The position numbers and the translations under genes are program-made. This document shows positions 36,909-46,477 of a stretch of 64,000 nucleotides of DNA, piece after piece. The stretch covers positions 62,001 to 126,000 of the forward strand of contig NZ_FOMK01000004.1 of NCBI RefSeq assembly GCF_900112615.1, in the 5' to 3' direction. The stretch is from Chitinophaga sp. CF118 (GTDB lineage: Bacteria > Bacteroidota > Bacteroidia > Chitinophagales > Chitinophagaceae). The notes under the pieces are model-generated. The model was not told the DNA's origin. It saw only the letters and a program-made list of their open reading frames with translations, and did not search any database. Within the stretch, counting starts at the first letter, position 1. Each line of letters begins with the position of its first letter.

Positions 36909-37655
36909 TTAAACTGATGGCATAGTAAATTCGGCCTGAAATTTTTTCTGGACCATATTCTCCGCCTGCATCAGCATATTAGCAGGATTAGCCATATCCA
37001 ATGGAATTTCAAGTTCTTCCAGGGCTTTCTGGGTTTTACGCCCAATCTGTCCGTCAATATTTCCAATCACTTTGCCCAGCCGGATAATACAAGACTGAAT
37101 AGCAGCCTGCACCTGGTTGCCTTCAAAAGCATCTACATGCACCCCTAATGAAAGGATACCACTTGCTGCTGCAGCTGTATATGGTTTGAAATTAGTGCCC
37201 TTCCCATCCTCATAATATTGATAAACAATCTGATGACTGCCACGGCAGTCAAAATGCCAGGATTCTGATACACCTGCTTTAGGTTGTTTTATGATAGGGA
37301 ATATGCCGGATTTAGCGGCTATGGCCCAGAAGTCTGCCAGGGAAATTTTGATAGCACTCAGATCCAGATCAAATGCTCGTCCGGCTTCATGAAAGCTGCC
37401 TCCCGGCGGCGGACTGAATGCCTTCTTCTTTTTTGAAATATAATCCTGATGTGACTGAGCCTGCATATCATAACTGCGGAAAAGGTCACTTAATATTAAA
37501 CGCCCTCCTTTCTTAGCCAGCCCCATGGCTGTATTTATAATAGCAGTATGTGTGTCTGGCGTACACTTTGCCATCCGGGTAGGTAATGGAAGCAAATCAC
37601 CCAAACTATTCTTATAAATCGAAATAACGTTAATTGGGATTAATGGAGATTTCAT
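36909..37655 (-). CDS. M15-family peptidoglycan peptidase (D-Ala-D-Ala carboxypeptidase-like)
   Basis: 248 residues. The zinc-peptidase M15 layout is visible: LSDLFRSYDMQAQ (substrate Arg), SFHEAGRAFDLD (ligands H89 and D96) and ESWHFDCRG (catalytic E131, ligand H134). These peptidases cut peptidoglycan stem peptides. The C-terminal 90 residues (AAIQSCIIRLGKVIGNIDGQIGRKTQKALEEL) look like a peptidoglycan-binding-type helical domain. As with the amidase at 6372, no signal peptide is present, so export or release must occur by another route. Confidence 0.8.
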   Translation of the reverse strand: MKSPLIPINVISIYKNSLGDLLPLPTRMAKCTPDTHTAIINTAMGLAKKGGRLILSDLFRSYDMQAQSHQDYISKKKKAFSPPPGGSFHEAGRAFDLDLSAIKISLADFWAIAAKSGIFPIIKQPKAGVSESWHFDCRGSHQIVYQYYEDGKGTNFKPYTAAAASGILSLGVHVDAFEGNQVQAAIQSCIIRLGKVIGNIDGQIGRKTQKALEELEIPLDMANPANMLMQAENMVQKKFQAEFTMPSV

Positions 37656-37767
37656 TGTAATACTTTAAATGGTTAAAGTTGAATAGAATTTCTATTCTGC
37701 ATAACACTATAAAGTTAAAAATGTTGACTTCCCCTGCAATACCAACTAGTTTGTATTTTGTTGGTTA

Positions 37768-38595
37768 TCACCTATTATTTACACTAACCTCCAATCCATA
37801 TTTTCTGACACCCTCTACCCTTTTTTTCATCATCCCCGATACCACATTAATAACGCTTTTCCGTGGCAGTAGCCTTGGCAAAAAAGACTGCAGATAATTA
37901 ACTGTTCCGGTAATCTTAAAGCTCTTCCCCTTTAAAAATGCCTCTAATCCTTTCTTTGCCACATATTCAGGCGTATCCGCAGCCATCCCCTTAGTATCTG
38001 CGCCTGCTATAGCCTGAAAGCCGGTAGCTGTATTTCCCGGACAAACAGCAGTTACTGTAATCCCCCTGTGATAATATTCTCCATATAAAGCCTCTGAAAA
38101 GGATAATACGAAGGATTTACTGGCACAATAAACTGCCACATAAGGACAAGGCTGTAATGCTCCCGTAGAGGCAATATTAATAACACCTCCCGTTCCCCTT
38201 TCCAGCATACCCGGAATTACAAGCTGAGTGAGTTTAACCAGGGAGTTGATGTTTAATTCCAGCATTTCTTCATATGAAGCCGAAGATTCGTCTAAAAAGT
38301 TTGTCCATTTCCCTATGCCGGCATTATTTATTAACAGGTCTGTTTTGAGCCCTTTTTCGCTGATCTGGCGATAGAGATCTGCAGGTGCATCTTTCTTAGA
38401 GAGATCGGCAATGAATAAATGAACCGTATTCCCAAACCTGCGCATAATCTGTGAGGCTATATCCTGCAATTTCTGTATTGAACGGGCTGTTAAGATAAGA
38501 TTGGCTCCCTGCTTTGCCGCTTCAAAAGCAAATGCTTTGCCTATTCCGGAGGATGCTCCGGTGATTAACACTGTTTTCCCTTTGATACTTTTCAT
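37768..38595 (-). CDS. Short-chain dehydrogenase/reductase (SDR)
   Basis: About 275 residues from ATG 38595 (an upstream TTG at 38619 is less likely). Classical SDR: cofactor motif TGASSGIGKAFAFEA (TGxxxGxG), LINNAGIGKW, the Ser in NIASTGALQPC and the catalytic YVAVYCASKSFVLSF (YxxxK). Of the DltE/YqjQ-like group that acts on lipids or sterol-like substrates. Unknown substrate. The Crp-type regulator gene lies upstream on the same strand, with 61 bases between. Confidence 0.9.
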   Translation of the reverse strand: MKSIKGKTVLITGASSGIGKAFAFEAAKQGANLILTARSIQKLQDIASQIMRRFGNTVHLFIADLSKKDAPADLYRQISEKGLKTDLLINNAGIGKWTNFLDESSASYEEMLELNINSLVKLTQLVIPGMLERGTGGVINIASTGALQPCPYVAVYCASKSFVLSFSEALYGEYYHRGITVTAVCPGNTATGFQAIAGADTKGMAADTPEYVAKKGLEAFLKGKSFKITGTVNYLQSFLPRLLPRKSVINVVSGMMKKRVEGVRKYGLEVSVNNR

Positions 38596-38656
38596 CGTTA
38601 TTTGTTTTGTACGATGCAAAGATCAATCACCTCAAACTGAACACACTGAACAAATG

Positions 38657-39229
38657 TTAAGAACTTATCTTTTTCCGAATACGACTCAATGATTGAGGTT
38701 CTATACCCAGATAAGAGGAAATATACTGTAAAGGAACCTGCTGAACAATTTCAGGCTGGCTCCGGAGGAGTTTAAGATATCGCTGTTCTGCCGACAATCC
38801 TATCATTTCCTTTGTACGTTCTTCATTATAGGTGAGGGATCTTTCATAGATAATTTTACCAAATGCAGCCCATTGTGCGCTGCGTTTATATAACCATTCA
38901 AGGTCTGTTTTGGTGATCTGCAAAAGTTCACAGCCGGTAACGCATTCAACGTTATCCGTAGCAATAGTACCAGAAATAAAACTATTGAAAGATGTAATGA
39001 AGCCAGGAGGGCAATTGATATGCGTGGTGATCTGTTTACCATCTTCCCAGTAGAAAACCCTGACAAAACCCGAATTGATAAAGTAAAGATACTGAGGAAT
39101 TTTCCCCTCTCTCTCCAACATAGTGTTCTTTTCACAACTTACAGGAAGAAACAGCTTTTCTACAAACACTTCGTCTGCTTTATCCAAATGCACATTTTCA
39201 GCAATAAGATGGAGTAATTTACTATGCAT
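38657..39229 (-). CDS. Crp/Fnr-family transcriptional regulator
   Basis: 190 residues. N-terminal cyclic-nucleotide-binding-like domain (YLYFINSGFVRVFYWEDGKQ, KQITTHINCPPGFITSF), long helix, and a C-terminal HTH (VPLQYISSYLGIEPQSLSRIRKK). This is the Bacteroidota branch of Crp-like regulators; the nucleotide-binding Arg/Glu residues of E. coli Crp are not evident. It lies upstream of the SDR gene in the same direction, so may control it and be cotranscribed. Confidence 0.88.
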   Translation of the reverse strand: MHSKLLHLIAENVHLDKADEVFVEKLFLPVSCEKNTMLEREGKIPQYLYFINSGFVRVFYWEDGKQITTHINCPPGFITSFNSFISGTIATDNVECVTGCELLQITKTDLEWLYKRSAQWAAFGKIIYERSLTYNEERTKEMIGLSAEQRYLKLLRSQPEIVQQVPLQYISSYLGIEPQSLSRIRKKISS

Positions 39230-39369
39230 AACCGCAAATTACACTTTTACCAGCTATCAATAAATGAAGTGCTAAAGAATTGGTTAAGCGACTGTATATT
39301 CCCTTCACACATCATATGAAATTGCAGCCTTACTCTTTGAGAAGATTGCTTTTATAGGAATAATAAAAT

Positions 39370-39405
39370 AAAGAGCCTGTACCATAAATACGATACAGGC
39401 TCTTT
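39370..39405. terminator. Bidirectional terminator with shared 3' flank
   Basis: Perfect 12-bp arms (AAAGAGCCTGTA 39370-39381, TACAGGCTCTTT 39394-39405) then TCATTCGGACACC. The flank CTCTTTTCATTCGGACAC (39400-39417) is repeated after the terminator at 48.2 kb. Confidence 0.75.
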
Positions 39406-39462
39406 TCATTCGGACACCTTGATGGAGGGTCCAGATTGTTTAAGCAATTCTCTTACTCAAGA

Positions 39463-40974
39463 CTAAGGTACCTGGAAAATCCATTGCTGATGATTTCCCC
39501 CATTACTGGTATACTGGTTTACAGCAGCGCCTAAGGCGGTAGATTGAGCAGAAACCTCCATTACCTTTCCACTCTGAACGGCAGTGATTGTATAATAACC
39601 ACCGGTAGCCGGGGTAATCAACCATTTCTGATTATTACCTCCCTGGTAATCATATAACTGAATAGGAGCTCCATCCGCAACAGATTGCCCGGTAACATCC
39701 AGGGATCTGCCACTTTGTAAACCAATGATCTGATACTGGTTGTTACCAATACTTTTCACGGTCCACTGCTGATTACTCCCACCATTATAACTCCATTGCT
39801 GAATGGCAGTTCCATTAACAGTTCCTTGTCCTGCTGCATCCAATACCAACCCACTATTTCTGTTTGTAATTTTATATGTTCCGTCGGCAATTAAAGGACT
39901 GCCTCCAACATACGGAGCCAGTATTGGCTGTAAGAGGTTAGCGGCTTTAATATGACCACTTACACTGGGATGCAGGTTGTCCGGCAGATAATCACTGGTC
40001 CCCTGGGTAAGCCAGCCTGCCGTATTGATATAATGAACCTTACTATCCCCGGCCGCATTCCGGGCGCTTACCGCTGCAGATGAAGGCGATGCCCTTAATC
40101 CAAGGAAAGTGCGTAAAACAAATATTTCAGCATTAGGATATTTAGTACGGATGTTGGCCAGAAAACTGGTATATCCCCGCTGAAATGCACTGTCTTTCGT
40201 ATTATTTGTGTTATCATTTGTCCCCAGGTTAATGACAATAACTCTTGGGGTATATTTTGTAAAATCCCATGCTGGCGATGACGGATAATTGGACGTTTGC
40301 TGCTTAAAATACTGCACATCCATTCCGGAAGGATTTTCAGTTGTACTTACCAGGGAAATGCCAGGATAAGCGATCTGAGTATGTTCACAATGCAGCATTT
40401 CAGAACAGACCCACGCATAATCCGATACATTTGTCTGCTCGTCGAGATATCCCGCGGTGATAGAATCTCCGATATATTCAATCAGGTCAGCTAACGAAGC
40501 AGGAGCACTTGTTACAGCGCCTGCATCAAGAACCAGTCCCTGGAACTTAAACAGGTAATCATAATCCCTCCCCTGAGCAACACTTAAAGAATGAATGCCA
40601 CTGGTAAGAGGAATTGATGTCAGATCAATTGTTCCTCCGGTATTGTTGTAACTTACCCAGGCACCATTATCTATTTTGGCGTAAAAGTTACTCGTATTAC
40701 CAACTTTTATTTTTACAGTTGTACCGGAAAAATTTACTTTGATATAAGCACCTCCCCAATAACTTACATATTGATTTGTATCACTAAAATCCCAGCGTCC
40801 GAAATATTTTATATTCGGATCATCCGGATTACCGGCAACTGCCGCTATTTTTGAAACACTCACATCATTATTCCTAATGGGAATAGCTGTTTCGATAGCA
40901 TTCTTTTTTGTACAACTATTAAACAAAAAAGAAATAGCTATTAAGAGTATTCCACTTATTTTTCTAAAATGCAT
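39463..40974 (-). CDS. SGNH/GDSL hydrolase with ricin-type lectin domain (lipoprotein)
   Basis: About 503 residues from ATG 40974; the longer frame to 41091 would run into the previous gene's end. Lipoprotein box FLFNSC. Order: beta-sandwich region (about 30-150), SGNH esterase domain with EYIGDSITAGY (Ser), VINLGTNDN (Asn/Gly block) and LPDNLHPSVSG (Asp-His), like carbohydrate esterases CE2/CE3; then a ricin-type beta-trefoil of about 140 residues with three QQW/QKW repeats. It could deacylate a bound polysaccharide. Shares its lectin tail with the gene upstream, 22 bases away. Confidence 0.85.
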   Translation of the reverse strand: MHFRKISGILLIAISFLFNSCTKKNAIETAIPIRNNDVSVSKIAAVAGNPDDPNIKYFGRWDFSDTNQYVSYWGGAYIKVNFSGTTVKIKVGNTSNFYAKIDNGAWVSYNNTGGTIDLTSIPLTSGIHSLSVAQGRDYDYLFKFQGLVLDAGAVTSAPASLADLIEYIGDSITAGYLDEQTNVSDYAWVCSEMLHCEHTQIAYPGISLVSTTENPSGMDVQYFKQQTSNYPSSPAWDFTKYTPRVIVINLGTNDNTNNTKDSAFQRGYTSFLANIRTKYPNAEIFVLRTFLGLRASPSSAAVSARNAAGDSKVHYINTAGWLTQGTSDYLPDNLHPSVSGHIKAANLLQPILAPYVGGSPLIADGTYKITNRNSGLVLDAAGQGTVNGTAIQQWSYNGGSNQQWTVKSIGNNQYQIIGLQSGRSLDVTGQSVADGAPIQLYDYQGGNNQKWLITPATGGYYTITAVQSGKVMEVSAQSTALGAAVNQYTSNGGNHQQWIFQVP

Positions 40975-40996
40975 GATCTTGTTTTGTAGTAATTGT

Positions 40997-42709
40997 TTAA
41001 GGGAGTTGTATTGACCATTGCTGATTATTGCCACCATCATTTGTCCACTGCTCGATAAGTGTACCAGCTTCGGTAGACTGCCTTGGAACATTTACTACTT
41101 TTCCGCTCTGCACTCCCTGGATAAAATAATAGCCATTAGCCGTTGGTGTTATTACCCATTGCTGATTTGCGCCGCCGCTATAATCGTACAATTGGATTTT
41201 ACCACCGTCAATAAGACTCTGCCCTGCCACGTCAAGTGATTTTCCACTTTGTACACCAATAATTTTATAATGATCGCCACCAAGACTTGTCAATGTCCAG
41301 CGCTGATTATTCCCGCCAGTATAATTCCATTGCTGAACAGAACTACCGTTGGCCGTCAGTTCACCTTTTACGTCAAGCGCCATTCCACTGTTACGGTTTA
41401 TAATTTTGTAAGTTCCATTGGTCAGGGGACCAGCTCCTCCAATAACATGAGCTGTAGGATGTGTAGCCTGATAAGGAATCTGACCTTTGATCATCCTGCC
41501 GGCATCATTAGTAAGCCGCAGATAAAAATCTGATGATACGGCAACGCCATCCTGATCGAGATTAACATATGACTTATCAGCAGGTGCCTGAGAGGCATTT
41601 TCTGCAACCTTGAAAATGGACGTACCTTCATTCATCTCATCAAACATGGCGATATAAAGACTTTTAACACCCACTGTTTTCATTACAGCTACCTGCGCCC
41701 ACATAAAATCACCATGATTTCTCGGTATTTCATTCAGCTTACTTGAAGCATTAGTATTATGGAAAGAAAATCCGGGATAAGCAATCGGCTGATAATCGAT
41801 ACCATGCGCTTCACAATAATCATAATCTCCCTGAATCCAGGGTTGATAGGAAGCCACTACCTGGGCTGCTACTGCCCATGGTGCAAGCATATTAAATGCA
41901 TTGTAAACACTGGTGAAATTACTCCGGGAAAAACCATCCGGAGTAGGAGTACGCCAGTTCATAGGCACACTGCCGATTACATAACATCCCTGGCTTTTAA
42001 ACCAGTTGATAACGTCGAGGCATGCTGCCGAATCACCTCCTCCGGGAACAGTAGCCCCCTGGTAACCCATACCAAATATGCATACAACTGGTTTACCATT
42101 CTGCTTTGCATAAGCTGGAGATGATAACAGGTTAAGTGTACCCTGAATCGTACTTATCCAGTCAGTTTTTAAAACCGATTGCATGGTCTGGTTCCCCGAA
42201 ATATCATACATGATGTAAAATTTCCGGCCAGTAGCTTCCGCTGCATTTTTAACCTTCAATGCCATACCATCCCGCTGAGATTTGAACGGAGGGTCTGACA
42301 GTTCTCCAGTGAACCGCTGAAGTGCGGCGCAGTCAATACCATTTTGCTGCATCCATTGAAAATGCAGATCGACAGTTGACTGATCATATGAAGAAAACAT
42401 TTTTGCTGGCTGGCCATTTCCAAGATTCCCTGAAGTAGTCTGGTATGTAACTGAATATTCCCGCAGATCCGGCCACATATCAAGGTTCTGATGCGTCCAT
42501 CTGTTCACTGCCGATCCATCGCCCGGGGCGGAGAACCAGCCCTGATAGCCAACGGTTACTTTCCCAACAACATCTCCAACAGGAGATCCTGCTACTGCTG
42601 CTGTGGTTTTATCACCAGCATTTAAATTTTCATTGGAAGAATTTCTTTTGGAGCAACTGAATAATGATAAACATAAGAGTGCTAAGTACAATAAACTGGG
42701 TTTCATCAT
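40997..42709 (-). CDS. GH71/GH99-like glycoside hydrolase with ricin-type lectin domain (lipoprotein)
   Basis: 570 residues. Lipoprotein leader CLSLFSC. The catalytic region (about 45-400) starts KVTVGYQGWFSAPGDGSAV-NRWTHQN, as in the GH71/99-like (alpha-glucanase/mannanase-type) barrels of Bacteroidota; EYSVTYQTT, KAFSSYDQS-like strands, CAALQRFTGEL and KSLYIAMFDEMNEGTS (candidate acidic residues) follow. C-terminal ricin trefoil of about 140 residues with QQWNYTGGNNQRW-type repeats. Operon with the SGNH hydrolase gene. Secreted polysaccharide-degrading enzyme; substrate unknown. Confidence 0.8.
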   Translation of the reverse strand: MMKPSLLYLALLCLSLFSCSKRNSSNENLNAGDKTTAAVAGSPVGDVVGKVTVGYQGWFSAPGDGSAVNRWTHQNLDMWPDLREYSVTYQTTSGNLGNGQPAKMFSSYDQSTVDLHFQWMQQNGIDCAALQRFTGELSDPPFKSQRDGMALKVKNAAEATGRKFYIMYDISGNQTMQSVLKTDWISTIQGTLNLLSSPAYAKQNGKPVVCIFGMGYQGATVPGGGDSAACLDVINWFKSQGCYVIGSVPMNWRTPTPDGFSRSNFTSVYNAFNMLAPWAVAAQVVASYQPWIQGDYDYCEAHGIDYQPIAYPGFSFHNTNASSKLNEIPRNHGDFMWAQVAVMKTVGVKSLYIAMFDEMNEGTSIFKVAENASQAPADKSYVNLDQDGVAVSSDFYLRLTNDAGRMIKGQIPYQATHPTAHVIGGAGPLTNGTYKIINRNSGMALDVKGELTANGSSVQQWNYTGGNNQRWTLTSLGGDHYKIIGVQSGKSLDVAGQSLIDGGKIQLYDYSGGANQQWVITPTANGYYFIQGVQSGKVVNVPRQSTEAGTLIEQWTNDGGNNQQWSIQLP

Positions 42710-42895
42710 AAGATAAATGGTTATGGTTAATATTAAAAGGGAAATCCTTTTATTTTTCAGGGCTGGTTATTTCAAAGCATATGCCATTGTGCTAATTCAT
42801 TGTTTTGCTGTAGGATACAAGAAATTGCTCTCTCATAAAAATTACGGCATCCCGTATATTTATGAGAGTACTTCGATATTTCGTAAATCAATATC

Positions 42896-44344
42896 TTATG
42901 CTTTCCGGGGCAGTGGCACATTAATATGCCAGAGATCTTTTAACGCCCTTCTGGCAGCATGGAAACCACACATGCCATGTACTCCTCCTCCCGGAGGTGT
43001 TGAAGAGGAACATAAATAAAGTCCTTTGGCAGCAGTACGATAGGGAGAAATGCGCAAGGCCGGACGGGTAAAGAGTTGCCAGATATCCAGAATACCGCCA
43101 TTGATATCTCCTCCAATATAATTGGGATTATATTCCTCCAGTTGTGCTGTATTAAAAGTATGCCTGTCCAGAATCAGATCTCTGAATCCTGGTGCAAACC
43201 TTTCTATTTGCTTTTCAATAATCTCAGTTCTGTCGGCAGTCGAACCATGTGGTACATGGCAATATCCCCATAATACTTGTTTACCTTCCGGCGCCCTTCC
43301 GGGATCAAAGAGGCTTTGTTGTGCCAGCAACACATATGGGGAATCATTAAGTCGCCCGGCATTAACATCCGCTTCTGAACGGGTAATTTCTTCAATGGTA
43401 TTACCCAGATGAACTGTGCCTGCCTGCCGGCATTCCGGGGCAGTAAAGGGTACTGGCCCATTAAGAGCCCAGTCTACTTTAAACACTCCCACGCCATAGC
43501 GATATTTTTTCAGCTGCCAGCGATAGAGGTCATTAAAAGACTCTCCTGCGATTTCCAGTAATTGCTTTGGTGTAATATCAAATAAGATCGCTTTTGCGGA
43601 AGGTAACTCCGACAATGATCTTACATAGTGCCCCGTCTCTATTTTGCCTCCCAGCGACTTAAAATAGGCTACTAATGCTGCTGCAATACTTTGCGACCCA
43701 CCCTTTGGCAACGGCCATCCGGTCAGGTGTCCATTTGCCATCAATACCAGGCCAACGGCAGCAGTAGATAAAGTATCCAGTGAGAGCAGGCTGTGGGCAG
43801 CCATGCCAGCCCAGAGACCTTTCGCTTCTTTTGTACGGAACCCCTTTGCCACACTTTGTGCTGAACGCAGCGCCTGCAAGCCAAAGCGGGCCATATTAAG
43901 CGGGTGCTCAGGAAAGTGTAATGGTCCCAGCACATCGGGAGCCAGTCCCGGCCAGTCTCTTACCACTGGTTCCAGTAACCTCAGGTAAGCATCTTTATCG
44001 TTTCCTAACAGAGTAGCCGTTTCTGTGAGATCTCTTTTCAGTATTGCAGCATGGCCATCATCAAAAGGATGCGCAGCAAGTACCGGCGGGTGAATGTATT
44101 CCAGCCCGAACTGTTCGAGGGGCAATGTTTGCAGAAAAGGAGAACCCGCACCCATTGGATGGATGGCAGAACAAACATCTGACCAGTATCCTGGCAGAGT
44201 CAGTTCTGCGGTTCGCAAACCGCCACCGGTATTTGAATGGCCTTCTATTACCAGTACCGACAAGCCAGCCTGTTGAAGGGTAATAGCTGCGGCCAGTCCA
44301 TTAGGGCCGGAGCCCACAACTATTGCATCGTATTCTGTAGACAT
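42896..44344 (-). CDS. CrtI-like FAD/NAD(P)-dependent oxidoreductase
   Basis: 482 residues. N-terminal Rossmann motif AIVVGSGPNGLAAAITLQQA and the EGHSNTGGGLRTAEL segment, which place it in the phytoene-desaturase/PYROXD2-like family. The C-terminal LYLCSSSTPPGGGVHGMCG is the conserved FAD-binding end. Members include carotenoid desaturases and unknown oxidoreductases; no carotenoid genes are adjacent, so the role is open. Cytoplasmic or membrane-associated. Confidence 0.85.
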   Translation of the reverse strand: MSTEYDAIVVGSGPNGLAAAITLQQAGLSVLVIEGHSNTGGGLRTAELTLPGYWSDVCSAIHPMGAGSPFLQTLPLEQFGLEYIHPPVLAAHPFDDGHAAILKRDLTETATLLGNDKDAYLRLLEPVVRDWPGLAPDVLGPLHFPEHPLNMARFGLQALRSAQSVAKGFRTKEAKGLWAGMAAHSLLSLDTLSTAAVGLVLMANGHLTGWPLPKGGSQSIAAALVAYFKSLGGKIETGHYVRSLSELPSAKAILFDITPKQLLEIAGESFNDLYRWQLKKYRYGVGVFKVDWALNGPVPFTAPECRQAGTVHLGNTIEEITRSEADVNAGRLNDSPYVLLAQQSLFDPGRAPEGKQVLWGYCHVPHGSTADRTEIIEKQIERFAPGFRDLILDRHTFNTAQLEEYNPNYIGGDINGGILDIWQLFTRPALRISPYRTAAKGLYLCSSSTPPGGGVHGMCGFHAARRALKDLWHINVPLPRKA

Positions 44345-44793
44345 TGGATTTCAAATTTACAGATATCGGGATGATAAAAATGTTTTTTTGTGGTGTATGA
44401 GCTTTAGGCCTACCATCGCCCACCTGAATTCTCCGGTATTACTTTCTTCTTTCATATTCTCATGTCACATCTTTAATCAATTATTTATATAGCCCGCAAT
44501 TGACAAAGCCAGGTTAATTTACAACATTTGATTGATCAATATTTCCATTTGAAGTAAAACAATTCCTGTTGTATTTAATGTAGGTACAACTACTTATTTT
44601 TTTTACACACCTCCATTCTGTTAAACTTTATTTTATAAAATCCTGTTACGACTATTGCAAAATCAAAAAGTATTTCTTAGATTCACTTTAGGAAATATTC
44701 GCCAACAATTACATAACCTAAATCTGGACCCATAACCCTGTAGTATTTCACTTTAAATATTCATTAATTATTCAAAATCCAAAAAAGAAAAAC
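44345..44793. other. Intergenic region, 449 bases
   Basis: AT-rich region between two divergent genes. No RNA, repeat or ORF found other than the promoter candidate at 44655-44685 for the plus-strand operon. Confidence 0.45.
44655..44685 (+). promoter_or_regulatory. Possible promoter of the Cys-peptide operon
   Basis: TTG (44655-44657), 20 bases, TAGATTCA (44678-44685): same layout as the TTG/TAnCTTCA promoters of the duplicated lipoproteins. It would give a leader of about 100 bases before ATG 44794. Confidence 0.35.
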
Positions 44794-44958
44794 ATGAAAA
44801 AGTTAGCCTTGCTATTCTTTGTGCTCGCCGTTGGCACAACAATCGCTGTTACAGTTAAAGCCAATCAATCGAAAAGAATCCCTTACTGCCATTGCGAGCC
44901 AGATATTAAATGTAATTCCACCGGAGCCTGGGGTATCAAAACACAGCTCTGCCCCTGA
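44794..44958 (+). CDS. Small exported Cys-rich peptide
   Basis: 54 residues, found by direct reading. It starts MKK and has a hydrophobic stretch with an Ala end (ALLFFVLAVGTTIAVTVKA), a typical Sec signal, leaving a mature peptide of about 30 residues. Mature part: IPYCHCEPDIKCNSTGAWG.. ending QLCP, with four Cys in the pattern C-x-C-x5-C-x13-C. I do not recognise the family. It is the first gene of an apparent operon with a propeller-like protein and a MauE-like redox protein; the Cys residues could form two disulfides set by the latter (inference). A short gap of 69 bases leads to the next gene. Confidence 0.6.
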   Translation: MKKLALLFFVLAVGTTIAVTVKANQSKRIPYCHCEPDIKCNSTGAWGIKTQLCP

Positions 44959-45027
44959 TCTATTATCTGAAATTATTTATTCTATTAAATCTTAAAAGTT
45001 AAAGGCTGCCCATGCAGCCTTCTCTTT

Positions 45028-46053
45028 ATGAAAAAAAATCTGCTGATACTATCCGCGCTATTATGTTGCGCAATGATCGTCATGTACATACTTGTAAAAG
45101 GAGCTGAACCTGACAGAATATTTACGGATCATACAAGAAATTATGACAGGTATAAATTACAGGCAATTGATACAGTTCAATTTCCTGGCCGGGTAAGTAT
45201 TATGAAAGTGGCGCAGGGGAATGTTTATGGATATGTGTACAGTAAAACTGCCATTTTAAAATACAATACCCATCTGCATCAAACAGACTCTTTCTTCACA
45301 AACAGAATACTACCTCTAAGTATAGTTACAAGGCTCGAAATTGACACCAATACAAATACTTTTTATCTCTTTGACGATATTGGTAAAAAGATCACATCTT
45401 ATCAATCAGGTACCGGAAAACTGGATAGTATAATTTACCCTGATACTACAACTGCCAGATCATTTAAGGATATATATGAAACTGCATTCCTGATAACAAA
45501 CTATGATACCACTAAAAAGGTAACGCAATTAAAACTGAGAAACTTCAACGCTCCTGTGCAGGACAGTACCCTATATGAATTTCCACGCTTTGAAGATGGC
45601 GGTCTTTCTGCCGATGGATTTTATATCCGGAACATGCCTTCCCGAAATCACTTTTATATTCCATTTTATAACTCCGGTATTATAAAGTATGATGAGCAAC
45701 ATAACAAAATCCAGGTTATTCATACAATTGATCATACTCCTCCATCCAATATAGCTGTACCCACTGGTAACATATATACCAGGTCAAGCAAATCGATTGT
45801 AGTCAACTCAACTGCTACTTCCGATCAGGAACATCTCTATATACTTTCTTACGTATTGTCTAAGGATGTTTTGTCCAGCGGATACCGGGGCCCGGCAATA
45901 GACGTTTATAATATAATGAGCGGTAAATACGAAGGTAGTTTCAGATTACCCGGCTATCAGAATAGCCCTGTATTACAATTGGCAAAATGTTCAGATACGC
46001 TAATCGCTGCCTACGAAAAAAACATTCTTCTTTTTAAGCTGACATCTCAATGA
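45028..46053 (+). CDS. Membrane-anchored propeller-like protein
   Basis: 341 residues. The N terminus has a single hydrophobic anchor (LLILSALLCCAMIVMYILVKG) without a lipobox. The rest is outside the membrane and made of repeated beta units: RLEIDTNTNTFYLFDDIGKKITSYQ, LSADGFYIRNMPSRNHFYIP, KYEGSFRLPGYQNSPVLQLA, as in 6-bladed propeller domains common in Bacteroidota. Its stop overlaps the next start as ATGA. Function unknown; likely a ligand- or partner-binding scaffold in the periplasm. Confidence 0.65.
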   Translation: MKKNLLILSALLCCAMIVMYILVKGAEPDRIFTDHTRNYDRYKLQAIDTVQFPGRVSIMKVAQGNVYGYVYSKTAILKYNTHLHQTDSFFTNRILPLSIVTRLEIDTNTNTFYLFDDIGKKITSYQSGTGKLDSIIYPDTTTARSFKDIYETAFLITNYDTTKKVTQLKLRNFNAPVQDSTLYEFPRFEDGGLSADGFYIRNMPSRNHFYIPFYNSGIIKYDEQHNKIQVIHTIDHTPPSNIAVPTGNIYTRSSKSIVVNSTATSDQEHLYILSYVLSKDVLSSGYRGPAIDVYNIMSGKYEGSFRLPGYQNSPVLQLAKCSDTLIAAYEKNILLFKLTSQ

Positions 46054-46475
46054 AAAATTATATTCTTCAAACAATTGTGATACTTATATGCATGCTTTTC
46101 ATGTATGCTGGTATTTTTAAAGCAATGGATTACCAAATCTTCCTGTCTGATATGGGTAAATCACCGTTACTCGTAAAATACGATAAGAACCTGTTGGGGC
46201 CAGTTGTATTAGGTACAGAATTTCTGATTGTATTTCTGTTAAGTTTTCCCTTAACAAGAAAAACAGGGCTCTTTTTATCTTTCTTTGTGATGGCCATCTT
46301 TACCTTTTATTTATCCACGCTGTTCTTCTTCTTTACAAATATACCCTGCTCATGTGGGGGTATCCTTGGGAAGATGTCTTACCCTGTGCATATTGTATTT
46401 AACATCTGTTTTACATTACTGGCCGCCACGGGAGTATTGCTCACAGATAATAATTACAAGAAGGCGGTTGCATAA
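46050..46475 (+). CDS. MauE/DoxX-like redox membrane protein
   Basis: 141 residues with four transmembrane helices (about 5-27, 45-70, 75-100, 110-135). A CSCGG motif in NIPCSCGGILGKM lies at the third-fourth helix border, typical of the MauE branch of the DoxX/MauE family, which passes electrons or disulfides in the cell envelope. It is coupled to the propeller-like gene (4-base overlap), and the first gene of the operon encodes a small Cys-rich peptide, a fitting disulfide substrate (inference). Confidence 0.8.
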   Translation: MKNYILQTIVILICMLFMYAGIFKAMDYQIFLSDMGKSPLLVKYDKNLLGPVVLGTEFLIVFLLSFPLTRKTGLFLSFFVMAIFTFYLSTLFFFFTNIPCSCGGILGKMSYPVHIVFNICFTLLAATGVLLTDNNYKKAVA

Positions 46476-46477
46476 TC

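Noticed and set aside
40975..41091. 39-residue N-terminal extension of the SGNH/ricin gene
   Set aside because: Overlaps the end of the upstream gene and hides the lipoprotein leader that begins at ATG 40974.
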